DNA of 59,056 nt. Origin: Nitrospinota bacterium. GTDB taxonomy: Bacteria > Nitrospinota_A > UBA7883. This document shows positions 9,744 through 19,547 of the stretch, in pieces; within the stretch, counting starts at the first letter, position 1; the number at the start of each line of letters is the position of its first letter. The notes beneath the pieces are model-generated. The model was given only the letters and a program-made list of their open reading frames with translations, was not told where the DNA came from and did not search any database. The stretch is taken from NCBI GenBank assembly GCA_029881335.1, contig JAOUMU010000004.1, positions 1-59,056 of the forward strand. Direction: 5' to 3'. Made by a program: the position numbers and the translations under genes.

Positions 9744-9772
9744 AGTATAGCAGATACACCCAACCGCGTCAA
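9744..9772 (-). promoter_or_regulatory. Sigma-70 promoter of carD
   Basis: On the minus strand a TTGACG -35 (9767-9772) is followed by exactly 17 bases and a TATACT -10 (9744-9749); each differs from consensus by one base. It points at carD and is the best sigma-70 match noticed in this window. Confidence 0.8.
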
Positions 9773-10120
9773 TTAATGCGCACTGCTTCCTCTTCTTTCA
9801 GACCTGTTTTCAGGTTAAAAAGCAGCCTAATCCCTTGGTAAGAAAGAGATTGCCGCTTTGATAATATATTTTGCGGCCGGGGGCGGGAATGCGGCCTTTG
9901 GCCCCTGATAATAGAATTGAAATTGCTAGCATTTCGCCGCCAGGGCTTCCCAGCAGAGCAGAATGGCTGACGCAAATGGGTCAGGCCACTGGTGGGCGCC
10001 GGGGGGGCTTGCCACAGGGGGCTTGCCTCATAAGGATTCCCTCGCCAGGCTCGATCAGGCTCATGTGGGCTCATGTTATGGCGGATCAGCTATTGAGCAG
10101 GAGAGGGTGATGGAAGGAGC
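9773..10120. other. Intergenic region without convincing genes
   Basis: Short overlapping ORFs occur on both strands, but none has a ribosome-binding site or recognisable protein character. The only structure noticed is a small hairpin ACCTG-TTTT-CAGGT near 9802 and short direct repeats (GGGGGCTTGCC twice near 10003-10025; GGCTCATGT/GGCTCATGTT near 10057-10080). Confidence 0.5.
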
Positions 10121-10158
10121 GAAAATAAAAAAGCGGCCCGCATACATTTGCGGGCCGC
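10121..10158 (-). terminator. Strong rho-independent terminator of the YGLP-repeat gene
   Basis: Perfect 9-bp stem GCGGCCCGC (10133-10141) and GCGGGCCGC (10150-10158) with an 8-base loop. Read on the minus strand it is followed by TTTTTTATTTTC. It lies 46 bases after the stop codon of the small secreted-protein gene. Confidence 0.85.
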
Positions 10159-10204
10159 CGGGTTTATAATGCGCGGGGCGCTTCACACACCTCGCAACCG
10201 GGTA

Positions 10205-10504
10205 CTACTTCTTGTGAAAGTTCCCGGCGTAGGGAAGACCATAAAGATCTCCTCCAAAATCGATCTTTTCGAACTTCATCTCGGTGTCATGCCCACCGCT
10301 CACGTGGGGCAGGCCATAGCCATCGGAGCCATAGTCAAGCTGTGGCTGTCCTTTATCCATATGTACATCGGATACATGAGGAAGCCCATACAGTTCCGCT
10401 CCGTTCATCCTGTCCCATGAAGCTGCGTAAACCGCCGTGGTAACCATTGTCATGAAAGCGCCAAGAACTATCGCCGCTGTGAATATCGACTTGATTAAAC
10501 TCAT
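10205..10504 (-). CDS. Small secreted protein with three YGLP repeats, unknown function
   Basis: A 99-residue protein starting at the ATG at 10504, which has a strong GGAGG five bases upstream; an in-frame ATG 18 bases earlier lacks this. A clear signal peptide (KS, then a hydrophobic stretch, then AVYA) should be cleaved near residue 28. The mature 70 residues consist of three short units, each with YGLP followed by H or Y (residues 39-42, 63-66, 88-91), spaced 24-25 residues and rich in His, Asp and Gly. I do not recognise the family. It is a single-gene unit with its own strong terminator. The His/Asp content may hint at metal binding, but this is speculative. Confidence 0.75.
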   Translation of the reverse strand: MSLIKSIFTAAIVLGAFMTMVTTAVYAASWDRMNGAELYGLPHVSDVHMDKGQPQLDYGSDGYGLPHVSGGHDTEMKFEKIDFGGDLYGLPYAGNFHKK

Positions 10505-10936
10505 ATCAACCTCCATCGCCATACTGGCGTCGCTATCTATCCAGAAGCCTGTCGGCTTCTTTTATAACCATTCTAATATGCATGAGTGGCGCCAACATAA
10601 CTATTTGAATGTATTGGCTCCCAAGCTATGCTTTCTTATAACCGCCATTTGTGGCCTATATATCAGACATCCTTGTCACATCTTGCGGGATATGGCCCTC
10701 CGAAAAGCCCCATAAAATGTGGAGCGCTCCAGTCAGTTTATTTATCATCAGTGGCGGGCCGAATGGGACCAGATCGGGATTTTTACGCGCCCATATAGAT
10801 TCGCTTGCAGGATCCATCCGGTTACGAATCACCGCTTACTGGCGCCCTGCTCCCGCTTTCCCTCGCGTGACGAATTGGGTGTTTATAGGCAGTTTCGCCC
10901 AGGTCGGTTTTGTGATAGAATTTCTCGCTTGGCGAT
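10505..10936. other. Intergenic region with 5' hairpin of the YGLP gene
   Basis: Between the YGLP gene and the tRNA gene I see one clear structure, AGAAGCC-TGTC-GGCTTCT at 10543-10560. It would lie in the 5' leader of the minus-strand YGLP mRNA, and read on the plus strand it is followed by TTTT. The hexamer TAGAAT at 10916-10921 could be a -10 for the tRNA gene. No coding region is supported. Confidence 0.5.
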
Positions 10937-11011
10937 GGGGCAGTAGCTCAGTTGGGAGAGCGCAGCGTTCGCAAGCTGAGGTCAGGGGTTCGATCCCCCT
11001 CTGCTCCACCA
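10937..11011 (+). tRNA. tRNA-Ala(CGC)-like gene with one base missing in the anticodon arm
   Basis: Acceptor stem GGGGCAG/CTGCTCC with the alanine identity pair G3:U70, D stem GCTC/GAGC, T arm AGGGG-TTCGATC-CCCCT, discriminator A and an encoded CCA are all intact. The anticodon arm reads CAGC-GTTCGCAA-GCTG. A normal arm would be CAGCG-TTCGCAA-CGCTG with anticodon CGC, so one base, most simply C39, is absent. That leaves a 4-bp stem with an 8-base loop and a total of 75 rather than 76 bases including CCA. It may be a sequencing or assembly error, a tRNA pseudogene, or an unusual functional tRNA. Confidence 0.85.
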
Positions 11012-11121
11012 TTCTCACTTCCCATGAATTTCCATAGGGTCCAGGATTGCCAGGCAAAACATGGCCTGCAATTGAGGAGCCAAGATTGGCTGAATCCGAA
11101 GGCGCTTCCCCCGAGAGTAAA

Positions 11122-11346
11122 ATGGCTTTATCCGAAGTTAGTCTTGAATCCGCCGAAAAGAAGGCCGCCGACAAGGTTGAAGTCACAATTCTTCAGGAGG
11201 CCCTCAAGCAGTTTAATGGCAATGTGAAGGAGATAGTAAAATGTCTGAACATGCCTGCAGGTGCAATCCATATGAAGCTCAACTATCCTCCGCCTGTGGA
11301 GTATGAACAACCGAGGCTTGATCCCCAGGGCGCCAGAGGACTATAA
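11122..11346 (+). CDS. Small protein with Fis-like helix-turn-helix
   Basis: Possible 74-residue DNA-binding protein. The segment ILQEALKQFNGNVKEIV plus CLNMPAGAIHMKL resembles the Fis-type HTH seen at the C-terminus of NtrC-family regulators (pattern: GN, helix, LG/N, turn, recognition helix, KL). There is no AAA+ or receiver domain. The ATG at 11122 has only a weak GAGAG upstream; a TTG at 11047 would add 25 residues of low quality. It lies 110 bases after the tRNA gene and 166 bases from the convergent RND gene. It could be a stand-alone nucleoid or regulator protein, or a remnant. Confidence 0.5.
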   Translation: MALSEVSLESAEKKAADKVEVTILQEALKQFNGNVKEIVKCLNMPAGAIHMKLNYPPPVEYEQPRLDPQGARGL

Positions 11347-11512
11347 CCTATGTCCAAACGAAAGGATTCGATCCATAATACCTGCAAAGTATCTGATGAA
11401 CCTCATGCCACAGGATTATTGAGACCATTTATATATGCGCCGGTTTCCAGGAGGAAGCAAGAAAGCATTCCCCCACCTGCATACCAGGCCTGCCGCGTGC
11501 CCACGCCGAATA

Positions 11513-14500
11513 TTACGGTGTGGGCGGGCTGTTATGTTCTGGGTGAAACAGGGAGTAGACGGCGGGGATCAGCACCAGCGTGATAAGCGTAGAGCTCAAA
11601 AGACCCCCGATCACCACCCGCGCCAGAGGCGCCTGGGCGTCCGCGCCTTCTCCGATTCCAAACGCCAGGGGTATCAGGGCCAGGATGGTGGTAAGGGTGG
11701 TCATCAGGATCGGCCGTAGCCGACGCCTGCCCGCCTCCACCACTGCGTCGTGGATGTTCATGCCGCTCTCCCGTAGTTGACCCGCCTGGTCCACCAGCAA
11801 AATGGCGTTGTTTACCACTATCCCTCCCAGCATTATCAGGCCGATGTAGGACTGGACGTTGAAGGTGGTGTCTGTGAGGAAGAGCATCAAAAGCGCTCCC
11901 ACCACCGCCAGGGGGACGGATGTCATCACCACCAGCGGAGTTCGCAACGATTCATACAGGGAAGCCAATACCATATACACCAGCGCCAGGGCCATCAGCA
12001 GGGAGATAACCAACTCCCTGGTGGCCTTCTGCTGTTCCTGGTAATTCCCGGCCACCAAAATGTCATACCCGGCGGGGCGGGGAATCTGGTCTAGCGCCTG
12101 TTGCGCGTCGGAGGCGATAGAGCCCATGTCCCTCTCCTTGATGTTGGCCCGCACCGTCACCACCCGCTGCTGGTCCTTGCGGGTGATCAGCAACGGGCCC
12201 CGGCCAGGCTCCGCGGTGACCAGGTTTCGAAGGGGCGCCTGCTCTCCAGAGGCGGTGGTGAGGGTAAGGTTCAATATCTCATCCATGGAGCGCTTTTCCG
12301 CGTCCTTCAGTTGGGCGAAAATGCGATAGGAGTTTCCCCCGGCCCGGAACTCGCCCGCCCTGGATCCGGCCACCGCCGTTTCCAGGGTTTCCGTCACATC
12401 CCGGACACTGAGTCCCATATCCGCAGCCTTGTTCCGGTTGATCCGGATCTGTTGCTGCGGGACACCTGCGTCCTGGTCCACCTCTATATCGGTGACGCCT
12501 GGGACTTTTGCGATGGCCTTGGCGGCTCGCTGGGCCAGGGCGTTGATTATATCCAGCTCGAATCCCCGGATTTCCAGGATAAGCCCCTGGTCTCCTCCCA
12601 GCAGCCGCTCCAGCAGGAACTGGCCTTGCGGCGCCGTCACCCGGATATCCATGCCGGGGATCGCCCCGGAAAGAATGTCCCGCAGGTCGTCGGCGATCCT
12701 CTTGTTGGATCTTTCCCTTTCAGCCGAGGGGGATAGGGAAAGATTGATGGAGCCTTGCGCGGCCTGGTTCGGGTTCCAGCCGGAAGCCCCCACGCTCGCC
12801 ACCCAGGCTCGCATTTCCGGCACGGCGTCTTGCGCCATCCGCTCCATACGCTTTGTTTGCCGATCCACCAGGTCCAGTTTGGTTCCCACTTCCATCTTGC
12901 CGTTGACCCGCACCTCCCCTTCGTCGCTGGGCGGCAAGAACTCCGATCCGATGAACGGCAAAAGCAGCAGGCTGGCCCCCAGGGCCGTCACGGAAAGGAT
13001 GACCGTGAGCCCTCGATGACCCAGCGCCAAATCAATCAGGCTCCGGTACCCGGTCTCCAGGCGATGAAATATGGTGGCCGCGCTGGCGGCGAGGCTCTGG
13101 ATCCATCCTGTTCTCCCGGCCCCCACGCCTCCGCCGGAGGCCAGCAGGTTAGAAGCAAGCATCGGCACCAGGCTCAAAGAGACGATCAGCGAGCAGGCCA
13201 GCGAGAATATGATCACATAGGCCAGCTCCTTGAAAAGAACGCCGGTGATTCCCCTAGTGAAGGCCAACGGGAGGAAGATCACAAGAGTGGTCAGGGTGCT
13301 GGCTATTATCGCCGGGGCCACCTCCATAGCGCCTTCCACCGAGGCCACCTTGGGCTGTTCATGGTTTTCATTGCGCCGTCTATAGATGTTCTCCAGCACT
13401 ACGATGGAACTATCCACCATCATCCCCACACCGAGAGCCAGGCCCCCCAGGGTCATCAGGTTCAGCGTGAATCCGGCGAAAAAAAGCAATGCGAAGGCGC
13501 CCACCACGGAGATGGGAATAGCCAGAGCGATCACCACCGTGCTGCGGACGTTTCGCAGGAAAAAGAGCAATACCAGCACCGCCAAACCGCCGCCGTATAC
13601 CACCGATTGGGCCACATTGAAGATGGACCTTTCTATGAAGTTACCCTGGTTTATCACCGCTTTCACATTGATCTGGGGAAACGCCCTGTTGATGGAGTCC
13701 ACCTCCGCCAAAACCCCCTTTGCCACCTCCACAGTATTGGCGTTCGATTGCTTTCTTATACCGGCCCGCAGACCTCGCCAGCCATCGACGCGGACCGTGC
13801 GCGTCTGCTTCTCGTATGTGTCCACCACTTCTGCCACCTGGCCGATCCTGACGGCGGACCCATCCTTCTGAAAAATGATAGTGTCGCGAATTTCCTTCAG
13901 GTCTGTGAACTCCGCCGGCGCCCGCAGGGTCACCTCGTATTTTCCCTCTTCGATCTTGCCCGTGGGTAGGTCCAGGTTGGCGTTCCGGATCGCGTTGGTC
14001 ACAAGGTTGATCGGCAGGCGCAGGGCGGCCAGCTTGTCCGGATCGATTTCTATCCTGATCTCCCTTTTGAACTCGCCCCATGTGTCCACCTGGGCCACGC
14101 CGGGAACCCGCGCCAGGCGGTAGCGGATCTGGTCATCTATCAGCTCCGTGAGTTCCACCGGATCGAGCTTACTGGAAATGCCGAGTATGATAACGGGGAA
14201 AGTGTTGACATCGAACTTGCTTACCCTGGGCCTGACGATATCGTCCGGAAATTCATTTATCTCGTCTTCCAGTGTGGCCTGGACATCAACCGAGGCGGTA
14301 TTGATATCCGTACCCCAGGCGAAAGTCACCCTCACATTGCTGTTTCCATCGGAGGAGATTGAGTTCATCTCCTCAACGCCGGGGACCGTGGCTACTATTT
14401 CCTCGAGAATCTGCGTTATAAGCCGCTCCATTACCTCCGGGCTGGCGCCTTCGTATTGCGTGCGGATGCTCAGGGTGGGCAATTCGATATCGGGAAGAAG

Positions 14501-14605
14501 ATCCACCCGCAATCTGGTGAGCGACATGATCCCCAGGACGACCACGATCAGTGTCACCATCGTGGCGAAGACAGGTCGCCTTACGCTGAATCCGGGCAGG
14601 CTCAC
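11513..14605 (-). CDS. RND family efflux pump, inner-membrane permease (AcrB/MexB type)
   Basis: Proton-driven trimeric exporter of hydrophobic compounds. The 1030-residue length and layout fit the HAE-1 group: TM1 right after the N-terminus ([20 protein letters not shown]), two large periplasmic loops each followed by six-TM-type blocks, and conserved segments such as [21 protein letters not shown] with the proton-relay Asp pair region. The start is the GTG at 14605, whose GTGA overlaps the stop of the upstream adaptor gene, indicating translational coupling. No TolC-type outer-membrane channel gene is adjacent, so one must be supplied from elsewhere. Substrate cannot be inferred. Confidence 0.95.
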   Translation of the reverse strand: MSLPGFSVRRPVFATMVTLIVVVLGIMSLTRLRVDLLPDIELPTLSIRTQYEGASPEVMERLITQILEEIVATVPGVEEMNSISSDGNSNVRVTFAWGTDINTASVDVQATLEDEINEFPDDIVRPRVSKFDVNTFPVIILGISSKLDPVELTELIDDQIRYRLARVPGVAQVDTWGEFKREIRIEIDPDKLAALRLPINLVTNAIRNANLDLPTGKIEEGKYEVTLRAPAEFTDLKEIRDTIIFQKDGSAVRIGQVAEVVDTYEKQTRTVRVDGWRGLRAGIRKQSNANTVEVAKGVLAEVDSINRAFPQINVKAVINQGNFIERSIFNVAQSVVYGGGLAVLVLLFFLRNVRSTVVIALAIPISVVGAFALLFFAGFTLNLMTLGGLALGVGMMVDSSIVVLENIYRRRNENHEQPKVASVEGAMEVAPAIIASTLTTLVIFLPLAFTRGITGVLFKELAYVIIFSLACSLIVSLSLVPMLASNLLASGGGVGAGRTGWIQSLAASAATIFHRLETGYRSLIDLALGHRGLTVILSVTALGASLLLLPFIGSEFLPPSDEGEVRVNGKMEVGTKLDLVDRQTKRMERMAQDAVPEMRAWVASVGASGWNPNQAAQGSINLSLSPSAERERSNKRIADDLRDILSGAIPGMDIRVTAPQGQFLLERLLGGDQGLILEIRGFELDIINALAQRAAKAIAKVPGVTDIEVDQDAGVPQQQIRINRNKAADMGLSVRDVTETLETAVAGSRAGEFRAGGNSYRIFAQLKDAEKRSMDEILNLTLTTASGEQAPLRNLVTAEPGRGPLLITRKDQQRVVTVRANIKERDMGSIASDAQQALDQIPRPAGYDILVAGNYQEQQKATRELVISLLMALALVYMVLASLYESLRTPLVVMTSVPLAVVGALLMLFLTDTTFNVQSYIGLIMLGGIVVNNAILLVDQAGQLRESGMNIHDAVVEAGRRRLRPILMTTLTTILALIPLAFGIGEGADAQAPLARVVIGGLLSSTLITLVLIPAVYSLFHPEHNSPPTP

Positions 14606-15813
14606 GGGTTGTCTTTCGCCTTTGGGGCTGGGGCAGGTTTTTCCCCGCCATCGGGTATGGAGATGGTGGATCCATCGTTGAGCAGGTGCTGGCCCAATGT
14701 TACCACCCTGCCGGAAAGCCCTTCGCCGGTCACCTGGGCCAGTCCGCCCTCCCGGATACCCACATTCGTCTCTCGCCATGCCACGGTTTTGCCGTCTTCC
14801 CGGACCAGGAACAGGCCATCGTGTCCTCCGCGAGTGGTCAGCGCCTCCTCCGGCACCAGGGTGGCCCCATCCGCTTCACCCAGGGATACTATGACCTGGA
14901 TGAACATTCCAGGTTTCAGCCGGTTACTACTGTTGTCGATATTCAACTCCACTCTGGCCTGTCGGGTGGTTTGGCGGAAGATCGGGGCTATGCGCTCAAT
15001 GACGCCCTGGAACGTTTCCCCCGGATACGCCTCCGTGGTCAAGACGGCCTTTTGACCCGGCGCCAGTCTGGAGTAGTCCTTTTCTGAAACATAAAAAACT
15101 CCCGTTATGGGATTTAACTCCACGATTTGGACCAGGGGCGTGTTCGCCGAGACGATGTATCCTTCATCTATATAACGCTCCGCCACCACCCGCTGCTCGG
15201 CGCCGCCGGTCCAGCTTGCGGTAATAGTGGTGTATCCCAGCCGGATGTTAGCCGCTTCCAATCCTGCCAAGGCGCTAGATAGTTTGGCCCTGGCCACCTC
15301 CATTTGCGCGCGTTTTTCCAGTTCCTTGGCCTTGGCTTCGTCATGCTGGGCTTCATGGGCGATCTTCTGCTCCAGCAGAAGCTCCACCCGCTTTGTCTCC
15401 CGAAGAGAGATAAGCAATACGCTTTTCGCTTCGGCAAGGGTGGCTTGAGCCACGGCCACATCCGCCCTCGCCTGGGCCACAGACTGGACATACTCCTCAT
15501 CGTCCAACCTGGCGATAAGCTGTCCACGCGAAATTGTGTCTCCGATATCCACTTCCAGGCTGGCCACCCGTCCCCCTATTTTTGGGGCCGCATTGAACTT
15601 TGCGGTGGATTCCAGGGCGCCGCTGAAGGTTCGTGTCAGTTCGATAGCACCTTGCCTGATCAGGGCCACTTCCACAGGCGCCGGAGGAGTGAAGTGGTTA
15701 TTCCCTTTCCTGCCCGCGTCCTCGCCCATTCGGCCGACCAGCTTCACACTGGTGACCGCGACCAATAAAACCACGGCGGCGGCGGACACTACCTTAATCG
15801 ACAATATTTTCAA
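14602..15813 (-). CDS. RND efflux periplasmic adaptor (membrane fusion protein)
   Basis: Periplasmic adaptor of 403 residues joining the RND permease to an outer-membrane channel. An N-terminal hydrophobic anchor (about 5-25) is followed by a lipoyl-like/barrel-sandwich half motif [25 protein letters not shown] (about 79-103, quoted only in part as [13 protein letters not shown]), an alpha-hairpin coiled coil (about 105-190), the second lipoyl half, a beta-barrel domain and a membrane-proximal domain. It is the first gene of a two-gene operon with the permease, overlapping by four bases. No regulator gene is adjacent. The C-terminus is a short Pro/Ala/Lys-rich tail. Confidence 0.93.
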   Translation of the reverse strand: MKILSIKVVSAAAVVLLVAVTSVKLVGRMGEDAGRKGNNHFTPPAPVEVALIRQGAIELTRTFSGALESTAKFNAAPKIGGRVASLEVDIGDTISRGQLIARLDDEEYVQSVAQARADVAVAQATLAEAKSVLLISLRETKRVELLLEQKIAHEAQHDEAKAKELEKRAQMEVARAKLSSALAGLEAANIRLGYTTITASWTGGAEQRVVAERYIDEGYIVSANTPLVQIVELNPITGVFYVSEKDYSRLAPGQKAVLTTEAYPGETFQGVIERIAPIFRQTTRQARVELNIDNSSNRLKPGMFIQVIVSLGEADGATLVPEEALTTRGGHDGLFLVREDGKTVAWRETNVGIREGGLAQVTGEGLSGRVVTLGQHLLNDGSTISIPDGGEKPAPAPKAKDNP

Positions 15814-15985
15814 GTCTCAATTCTCAATATTTCTTATGATGACGCAAGAAGCATATATCTCACATTCTAAATCAGTTGACCGATTACTCTCCCGAATTTA
15901 TTTGCGTAATGGCCGGGGAAGGGTTAATAAGTGTGTATGAAACAGGGAGTGTGGAACGCGACAATCGGAGAGCAGGATTGAAGAG

Positions 15986-16579
15986 ATGAACACCAAACAG
16001 GAAGGTCCGCATCTGGAGAGGCTGACTCACCGGCTGGCCCAATGCCCCGGGGAGTTTCTGGCCGAGCCGCTCATCAAGAGCCGGGGGAAGGTGGACACAG
16101 GGGCGGTGGTCAGCGACACACTGATGGATATGGGTGGAAACCTCTTGTCGAGTGAAGAATCCAACACAAGCTTCTCCTCTGAAAAAGCGGATCAAAAGAA
16201 CCGCTTGCGCCTGATCCTGATAGGCGCGTGGCTGTGCCATGACGAGTGGCTGATCCAAAAAAAGAAATACGCAGAACCCGCCAAAAAGTGGCTTGCCTCC
16301 GGGCTGGACGGCCTGGCCAGTCTGGTGGCGGCGGAGCTGTTCGTCACCGATCCGGACCGGAGGGAGGAGCTGGCGCGGCTGCTGCTGGCCGCCCTGGATT
16401 TACTCCCTACCGGGGAAACCGAGGCTCAGGCAAGCGACCGCCTGCAGTGCCTGGATAGCGTGACAAGGGATAAAGTGATTCGCCAGACGAGGGAGAAGGA
16501 GAAAAGAGCCCGCAAGCTGCGGGAGAAAATGGCCGCGGACGCCGCTCGCGAGGCTGCCGCCAAGGTAAACCGGGAGTGA
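15986..16579 (+). CDS. Hypothetical helical protein preceding the PaaK-like gene
   Basis: A 197-residue soluble protein with no signal peptide or family I recognise. The central part (about 70-150) is predicted to be mainly alpha-helical, with WLxxGLDGLASLVAAELF and RREELARLLLAALDLL. The C-terminal 40 residues are very basic and Ala/Lys/Arg-rich, probably a long charged helix. AGGATTGAAGAG precedes the ATG. The stop codon is only six bases from the start of the adenylate-forming enzyme gene, so the two are almost certainly co-transcribed and may act together. Confidence 0.7.
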   Translation: MNTKQEGPHLERLTHRLAQCPGEFLAEPLIKSRGKVDTGAVVSDTLMDMGGNLLSSEESNTSFSSEKADQKNRLRLILIGAWLCHDEWLIQKKKYAEPAKKWLASGLDGLASLVAAELFVTDPDRREELARLLLAALDLLPTGETEAQASDRLQCLDSVTRDKVIRQTREKEKRARKLREKMAADAAREAAAKVNRE

Positions 16580-16585
16580 CATAAG

Positions 16586-17998
16586 ATGGTATGGAGATGG
16601 AAATCAGCGCTGCCGGAGGAAATTCCCACCGAAAGGATGGAGCGCAATCCCTTGATCACCAGAGAGGGGATCAGGACGCTAAACAGCATTCTGAAAAATC
16701 CCCATGCCCCGGTATGGAACTACCAGGTGGGGGATCGGCTGCGGGCCGAAGACCTGCCTGCCGTGGAGCGGTTCCGAAAAAGCCTGTTCAATCGGAGCGC
16801 GCCGTTGGGCGCCGGGATCCCGGCGAATATTATAGAGTTGGTGGCGGCTATGCGGCCACGCTCCCTTGTCTTCATGGAGCGCATCCCGGAGGGGGCCAGC
16901 CTGGAGAGGGATTGGGAGAGTATACCCACCATGAGCCGCGAGGATATCGTATTACGGATTGACGATATCGTCCCCCTGGATGCCGACCTTTCCCGAATGA
17001 TCGTGTACGAGACCTCCGGGACCACTGGTCATGCCCTTGACGTTCCCCATCATCCATGCGCCATGGCGAAGAACCATCCGGTGCTCGAATATATATTGGC
17101 CCAATACGGTGTGGCGCCTGGATTCGGCCCGGATGTGACAGCATGTCTTAATGTGGGCGCCGAGGAGCACACTGTCGTCTTCGCCAACGTTTTCTCCGTG
17201 TGGAATGACGCCGGTTTCGCCAAGGTCAATATCCACCCTGGCTCCTGGCGGCGGGAGGGGGATATCCACCAGTTTTTCCAGAGCCTTGCGCCGCTCTTCC
17301 TCACCGGGGATCCGGTCGCCTTCGCGCAGATGATGAAGTGGGAAATAGCAGCCCGACCGTTGGCCATGATCTCCACCGCCGTGGAGCTCAACCCCGGCCT
17401 GAAGGCCCGGCTGGAGGAGCGTTACGGATGCCCGGTCATCGACTATTACTCCACCACGGAGACGGGGCCCATCGCCTGCTCCTTGCCGGGTGAGGATGCG
17501 CTTGGCGTTATCTGCCCGGATATATATGTGGAGGCGATCGATGATGACGGTTGCACAGTGGCGGAAGGGGAAGTGGGGGAGATCACCGTGACTGGCGGGC
17601 GCAATCCTTTCGTTCCCCTATTGAGATACCGCACCGGGGATTTCGGACGGGTGGTCCGGGATGAAAGGGGGGCCCGGATTCTGGACCTGAAGGCCAGGCA
17701 GGCGGTTTCTTTTATCTCCAGCTCCGGATCGATGGTACATCCACTGGATATAGGGAGGACGTTGCGGCTGAGCCCTTTCGTGCAGAGCCAGTTTATCCAG
17801 AGGAGGGACAAATCCATCGACCTGACGATCCGACCGGCGCCGGGAGAGAGCATGGGGGAGGGGGTCATCGAAGAGCGGCTGAGGTTTCTGTTCGGCGTGG
17901 ATCAGGTGATAAGGGTCCATATGGATGAGAACCTGGGCAAGGGGGAGCGTGGGGGGAAGGTGATTCCCTTCATTTGTGAACTGGGGCAGGCGCTGTAA
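16586..17998 (+). CDS. Phenylacetate-CoA ligase-like adenylate-forming enzyme
   Basis: Member of the ANL superfamily, closest in look to the PaaK/CapK branch, which activates a carboxylate as acyl-adenylate and usually passes it to CoA. Motifs visible: phosphate-binding YETSGTTGHAL (141-151), aromatic YYSTTETGPIA (about 287-297) and RYRTGDFG near 347, whose Asp binds the ribose of AMP. Length 470 is close to PaaK. The C-terminal lid is short, with GKGERGGK near the end. It is paired with an unknown helical protein. No phenylacetate pathway genes are nearby, so the substrate is open; a surface-polymer or secondary-metabolite acyl group is possible. Confidence 0.85.
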   Translation: MVWRWKSALPEEIPTERMERNPLITREGIRTLNSILKNPHAPVWNYQVGDRLRAEDLPAVERFRKSLFNRSAPLGAGIPANIIELVAAMRPRSLVFMERIPEGASLERDWESIPTMSREDIVLRIDDIVPLDADLSRMIVYETSGTTGHALDVPHHPCAMAKNHPVLEYILAQYGVAPGFGPDVTACLNVGAEEHTVVFANVFSVWNDAGFAKVNIHPGSWRREGDIHQFFQSLAPLFLTGDPVAFAQMMKWEIAARPLAMISTAVELNPGLKARLEERYGCPVIDYYSTTETGPIACSLPGEDALGVICPDIYVEAIDDDGCTVAEGEVGEITVTGGRNPFVPLLRYRTGDFGRVVRDERGARILDLKARQAVSFISSSGSMVHPLDIGRTLRLSPFVQSQFIQRRDKSIDLTIRPAPGESMGEGVIEERLRFLFGVDQVIRVHMDENLGKGERGGKVIPFICELGQAL

Positions 17999-18003
17999 CC
18001 GGG

Positions 18004-18999
18004 TCATCCAGTATGGACCCGGCCTCCACTGGCCAGCAGGCGGTCCACAGCGTGGATCGCTTTTTCGAATCGCTCATCCCACGAGCCGCTGATCTTCACA
18101 AATGGCCTGTCGCGCGATTCCAGCTCATGGAGGCAGCGCTCATGGAACCATTTGCGCTTATGGGGAAGGTAGCGTTGCGGATCCTTCACGAACGGGGTGT
18201 CCATGTCCAGTAGGAGGTATAGATCATACTGCCGTTTTTCCGCTTCCTCCCTGATCCGTGGGGGGCAGTTATCGAAAAGCGCCTCGCTCCATATGGTGGT
18301 TGTGATAAGGTCCGTGTCGCAGAAAAGGATTCGGTTGGCCATCCGGGCCATCGCCTCCTCGGAAGCCGCCTGCCCCCTGGCGATTCTGGGTATGTCCTCC
18401 GGATAGCATTCATCGTTCTGCAGGTTCAGCATCCCCCTGGCGTATTCGCTGACATATGCGGTGTCATAATGCGCCGCCAGATTTTTGGCCATGGTGCTCT
18501 TGCCGGCTGACTCGGGGCCGAACAGGCACACGCGCAATGCGTAATATGGCCGGACGCAGGGAGGGATGTATTTCCAGTTTGTCATAGGGTCGGCGCGCAG
18601 GGCCTCGCCGGAGATCGGCGCCAGTTCCCTGGCGTGGTCCACGGGGACGTACCTGGCCCCCAATACCTCCGCCAGCCGATATCCGTAATCCTCCGAGGCG
18701 AAGACGTAATCCGGCCCGGAGGAGACGAAGCGCCGGATGCTGGCGAGCCATATGTCCCAAAAATCGGGATGCTCATGTGGGAACTGGGGATTCTCATCGG
18801 CGCAATGGACCACATTCACATCTGGGAACATCTCCCTCATCCATCGATACCGCAGATCACCGGGGATAGGCTCCGCCTGGATGGTGGCCACCATCACCGT
18901 AAGCTCTTTCACATAGTTGCGGGCGAAATCCACCAGGTATTGATGCCCCAGGTGTGGGGGCAGGAACTTGCCCAGCAGCATGCCGGTTCCCTGTTTCAT
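18004..18999 (-). CDS. nadR: NadR-type bifunctional NMN adenylyltransferase / ribosylnicotinamide kinase
   Basis: Cytoplasmic enzyme that phosphorylates nicotinamide riboside and adenylates NMN to NAD. The N-terminal nucleotidyltransferase domain has GKFLPPHLGHQ (10-20), the GxFxPxHxGH motif, and ISGEALR (130-136) in place of the usual ISGTxIR. The C-terminal kinase domain begins with P-loop GPESAGKST (161-169). The N-terminal HTH repressor domain of enteric NadR is absent. The start at 18999 overlaps the pnuC stop as ATGA and has GGAGGCGAAC upstream. Length is 331 residues. With PnuC it forms a nicotinamide riboside uptake and salvage pair. Confidence 0.95.
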   Translation of the reverse strand: MKQGTGMLLGKFLPPHLGHQYLVDFARNYVKELTVMVATIQAEPIPGDLRYRWMREMFPDVNVVHCADENPQFPHEHPDFWDIWLASIRRFVSSGPDYVFASEDYGYRLAEVLGARYVPVDHARELAPISGEALRADPMTNWKYIPPCVRPYYALRVCLFGPESAGKSTMAKNLAAHYDTAYVSEYARGMLNLQNDECYPEDIPRIARGQAASEEAMARMANRILFCDTDLITTTIWSEALFDNCPPRIREEAEKRQYDLYLLLDMDTPFVKDPQRYLPHKRKWFHERCLHELESRDRPFVKISGSWDERFEKAIHAVDRLLASGGRVHTG

Positions 19000-19547
19000 A
19001 AGGTTCGCCTCCATGCAAAATATCCGATGGTGGCCAGGGCCAGGAACACCATGTAGAGTCCCGCGGTGAGGGAGAGCCCCTTTAGCGCGTATATGGCCAC
19101 ACTGATAATGTCCACAGTGATCCAGATCAGCCAGCTTTCCAGAATCTTTTTGGCCATGAGCCATTGGGCGATAAGGCTAAGGGTGGTGGTGACAGCGTCG
19201 GCGAAGGCGAAATCGGCGTCGGTGTATCTCTCCATTGTGTAGCCCAGGGCCGTGGCGGTCGCCATGGCTATCACGCTCCAGGCTGCCGCCCCCAGGCGTG
19301 AAAGCCGCGTGACCTTCAGCTCGCTATGCTTTTGGCCACCGTGCAGCCAGTTGTGCCAGCCGTATATCTGCATGAAGATATAAACGAACTGCAACCCCAT
19401 GTCCGAGTATAGCCTGGCGTCGAAAAAAATAAATATGTAGAGGGTCACCATGACCAGCCCCGTGGGCCAGCACCATATGCTCTGCCGCACGGTCAGCCAT
19501 ACACACGCCAGGCCGAATAAAACGGCGCTTGTCTCGATCAAACTCAT
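18996..19547 (-). CDS. pnuC: PnuC-type nicotinamide riboside transporter
   Basis: Inner-membrane facilitator of 183 residues with six or seven hydrophobic helices. The family signature WCWPTGLVMVTLYIF and the later IYGWHNWLHG and SWLIWITVDIISVAIY segments are typical of PnuC. The adjacent overlapping nadR gene supports nicotinamide riboside rather than thiamine or riboflavin as substrate, because NadR traps the imported riboside by phosphorylation. The start at 19547 is chosen because it gives a normal PnuC N-terminus; an in-frame extension of 69 codons upstream has no family character. No strong ribosome-binding site is visible. Confidence 0.93.
   Translation of the reverse strand: MSLIETSAVLFGLACVWLTVRQSIWCWPTGLVMVTLYIFIFFDARLYSDMGLQFVYIFMQIYGWHNWLHGGQKHSELKVTRLSRLGAAAWSVIAMATATALGYTMERYTDADFAFADAVTTTLSLIAQWLMAKKILESWLIWITVDIISVAIYALKGLSLTAGLYMVFLALATIGYFAWRRTL

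Noticed and set aside
9871..10110. Plus-strand ORF of 79 codons in the gap after carD
   Set aside because: No ribosome-binding site, Pro/Gly/Arg-rich chance composition, and it runs close to the terminator of the opposite-strand gene.
12755..13969. Plus-strand ORF of 404 codons opposite the RND permease
   Set aside because: Low-complexity His/Gln/Arg-rich translation, and the RND frame on the other strand is unmistakable.
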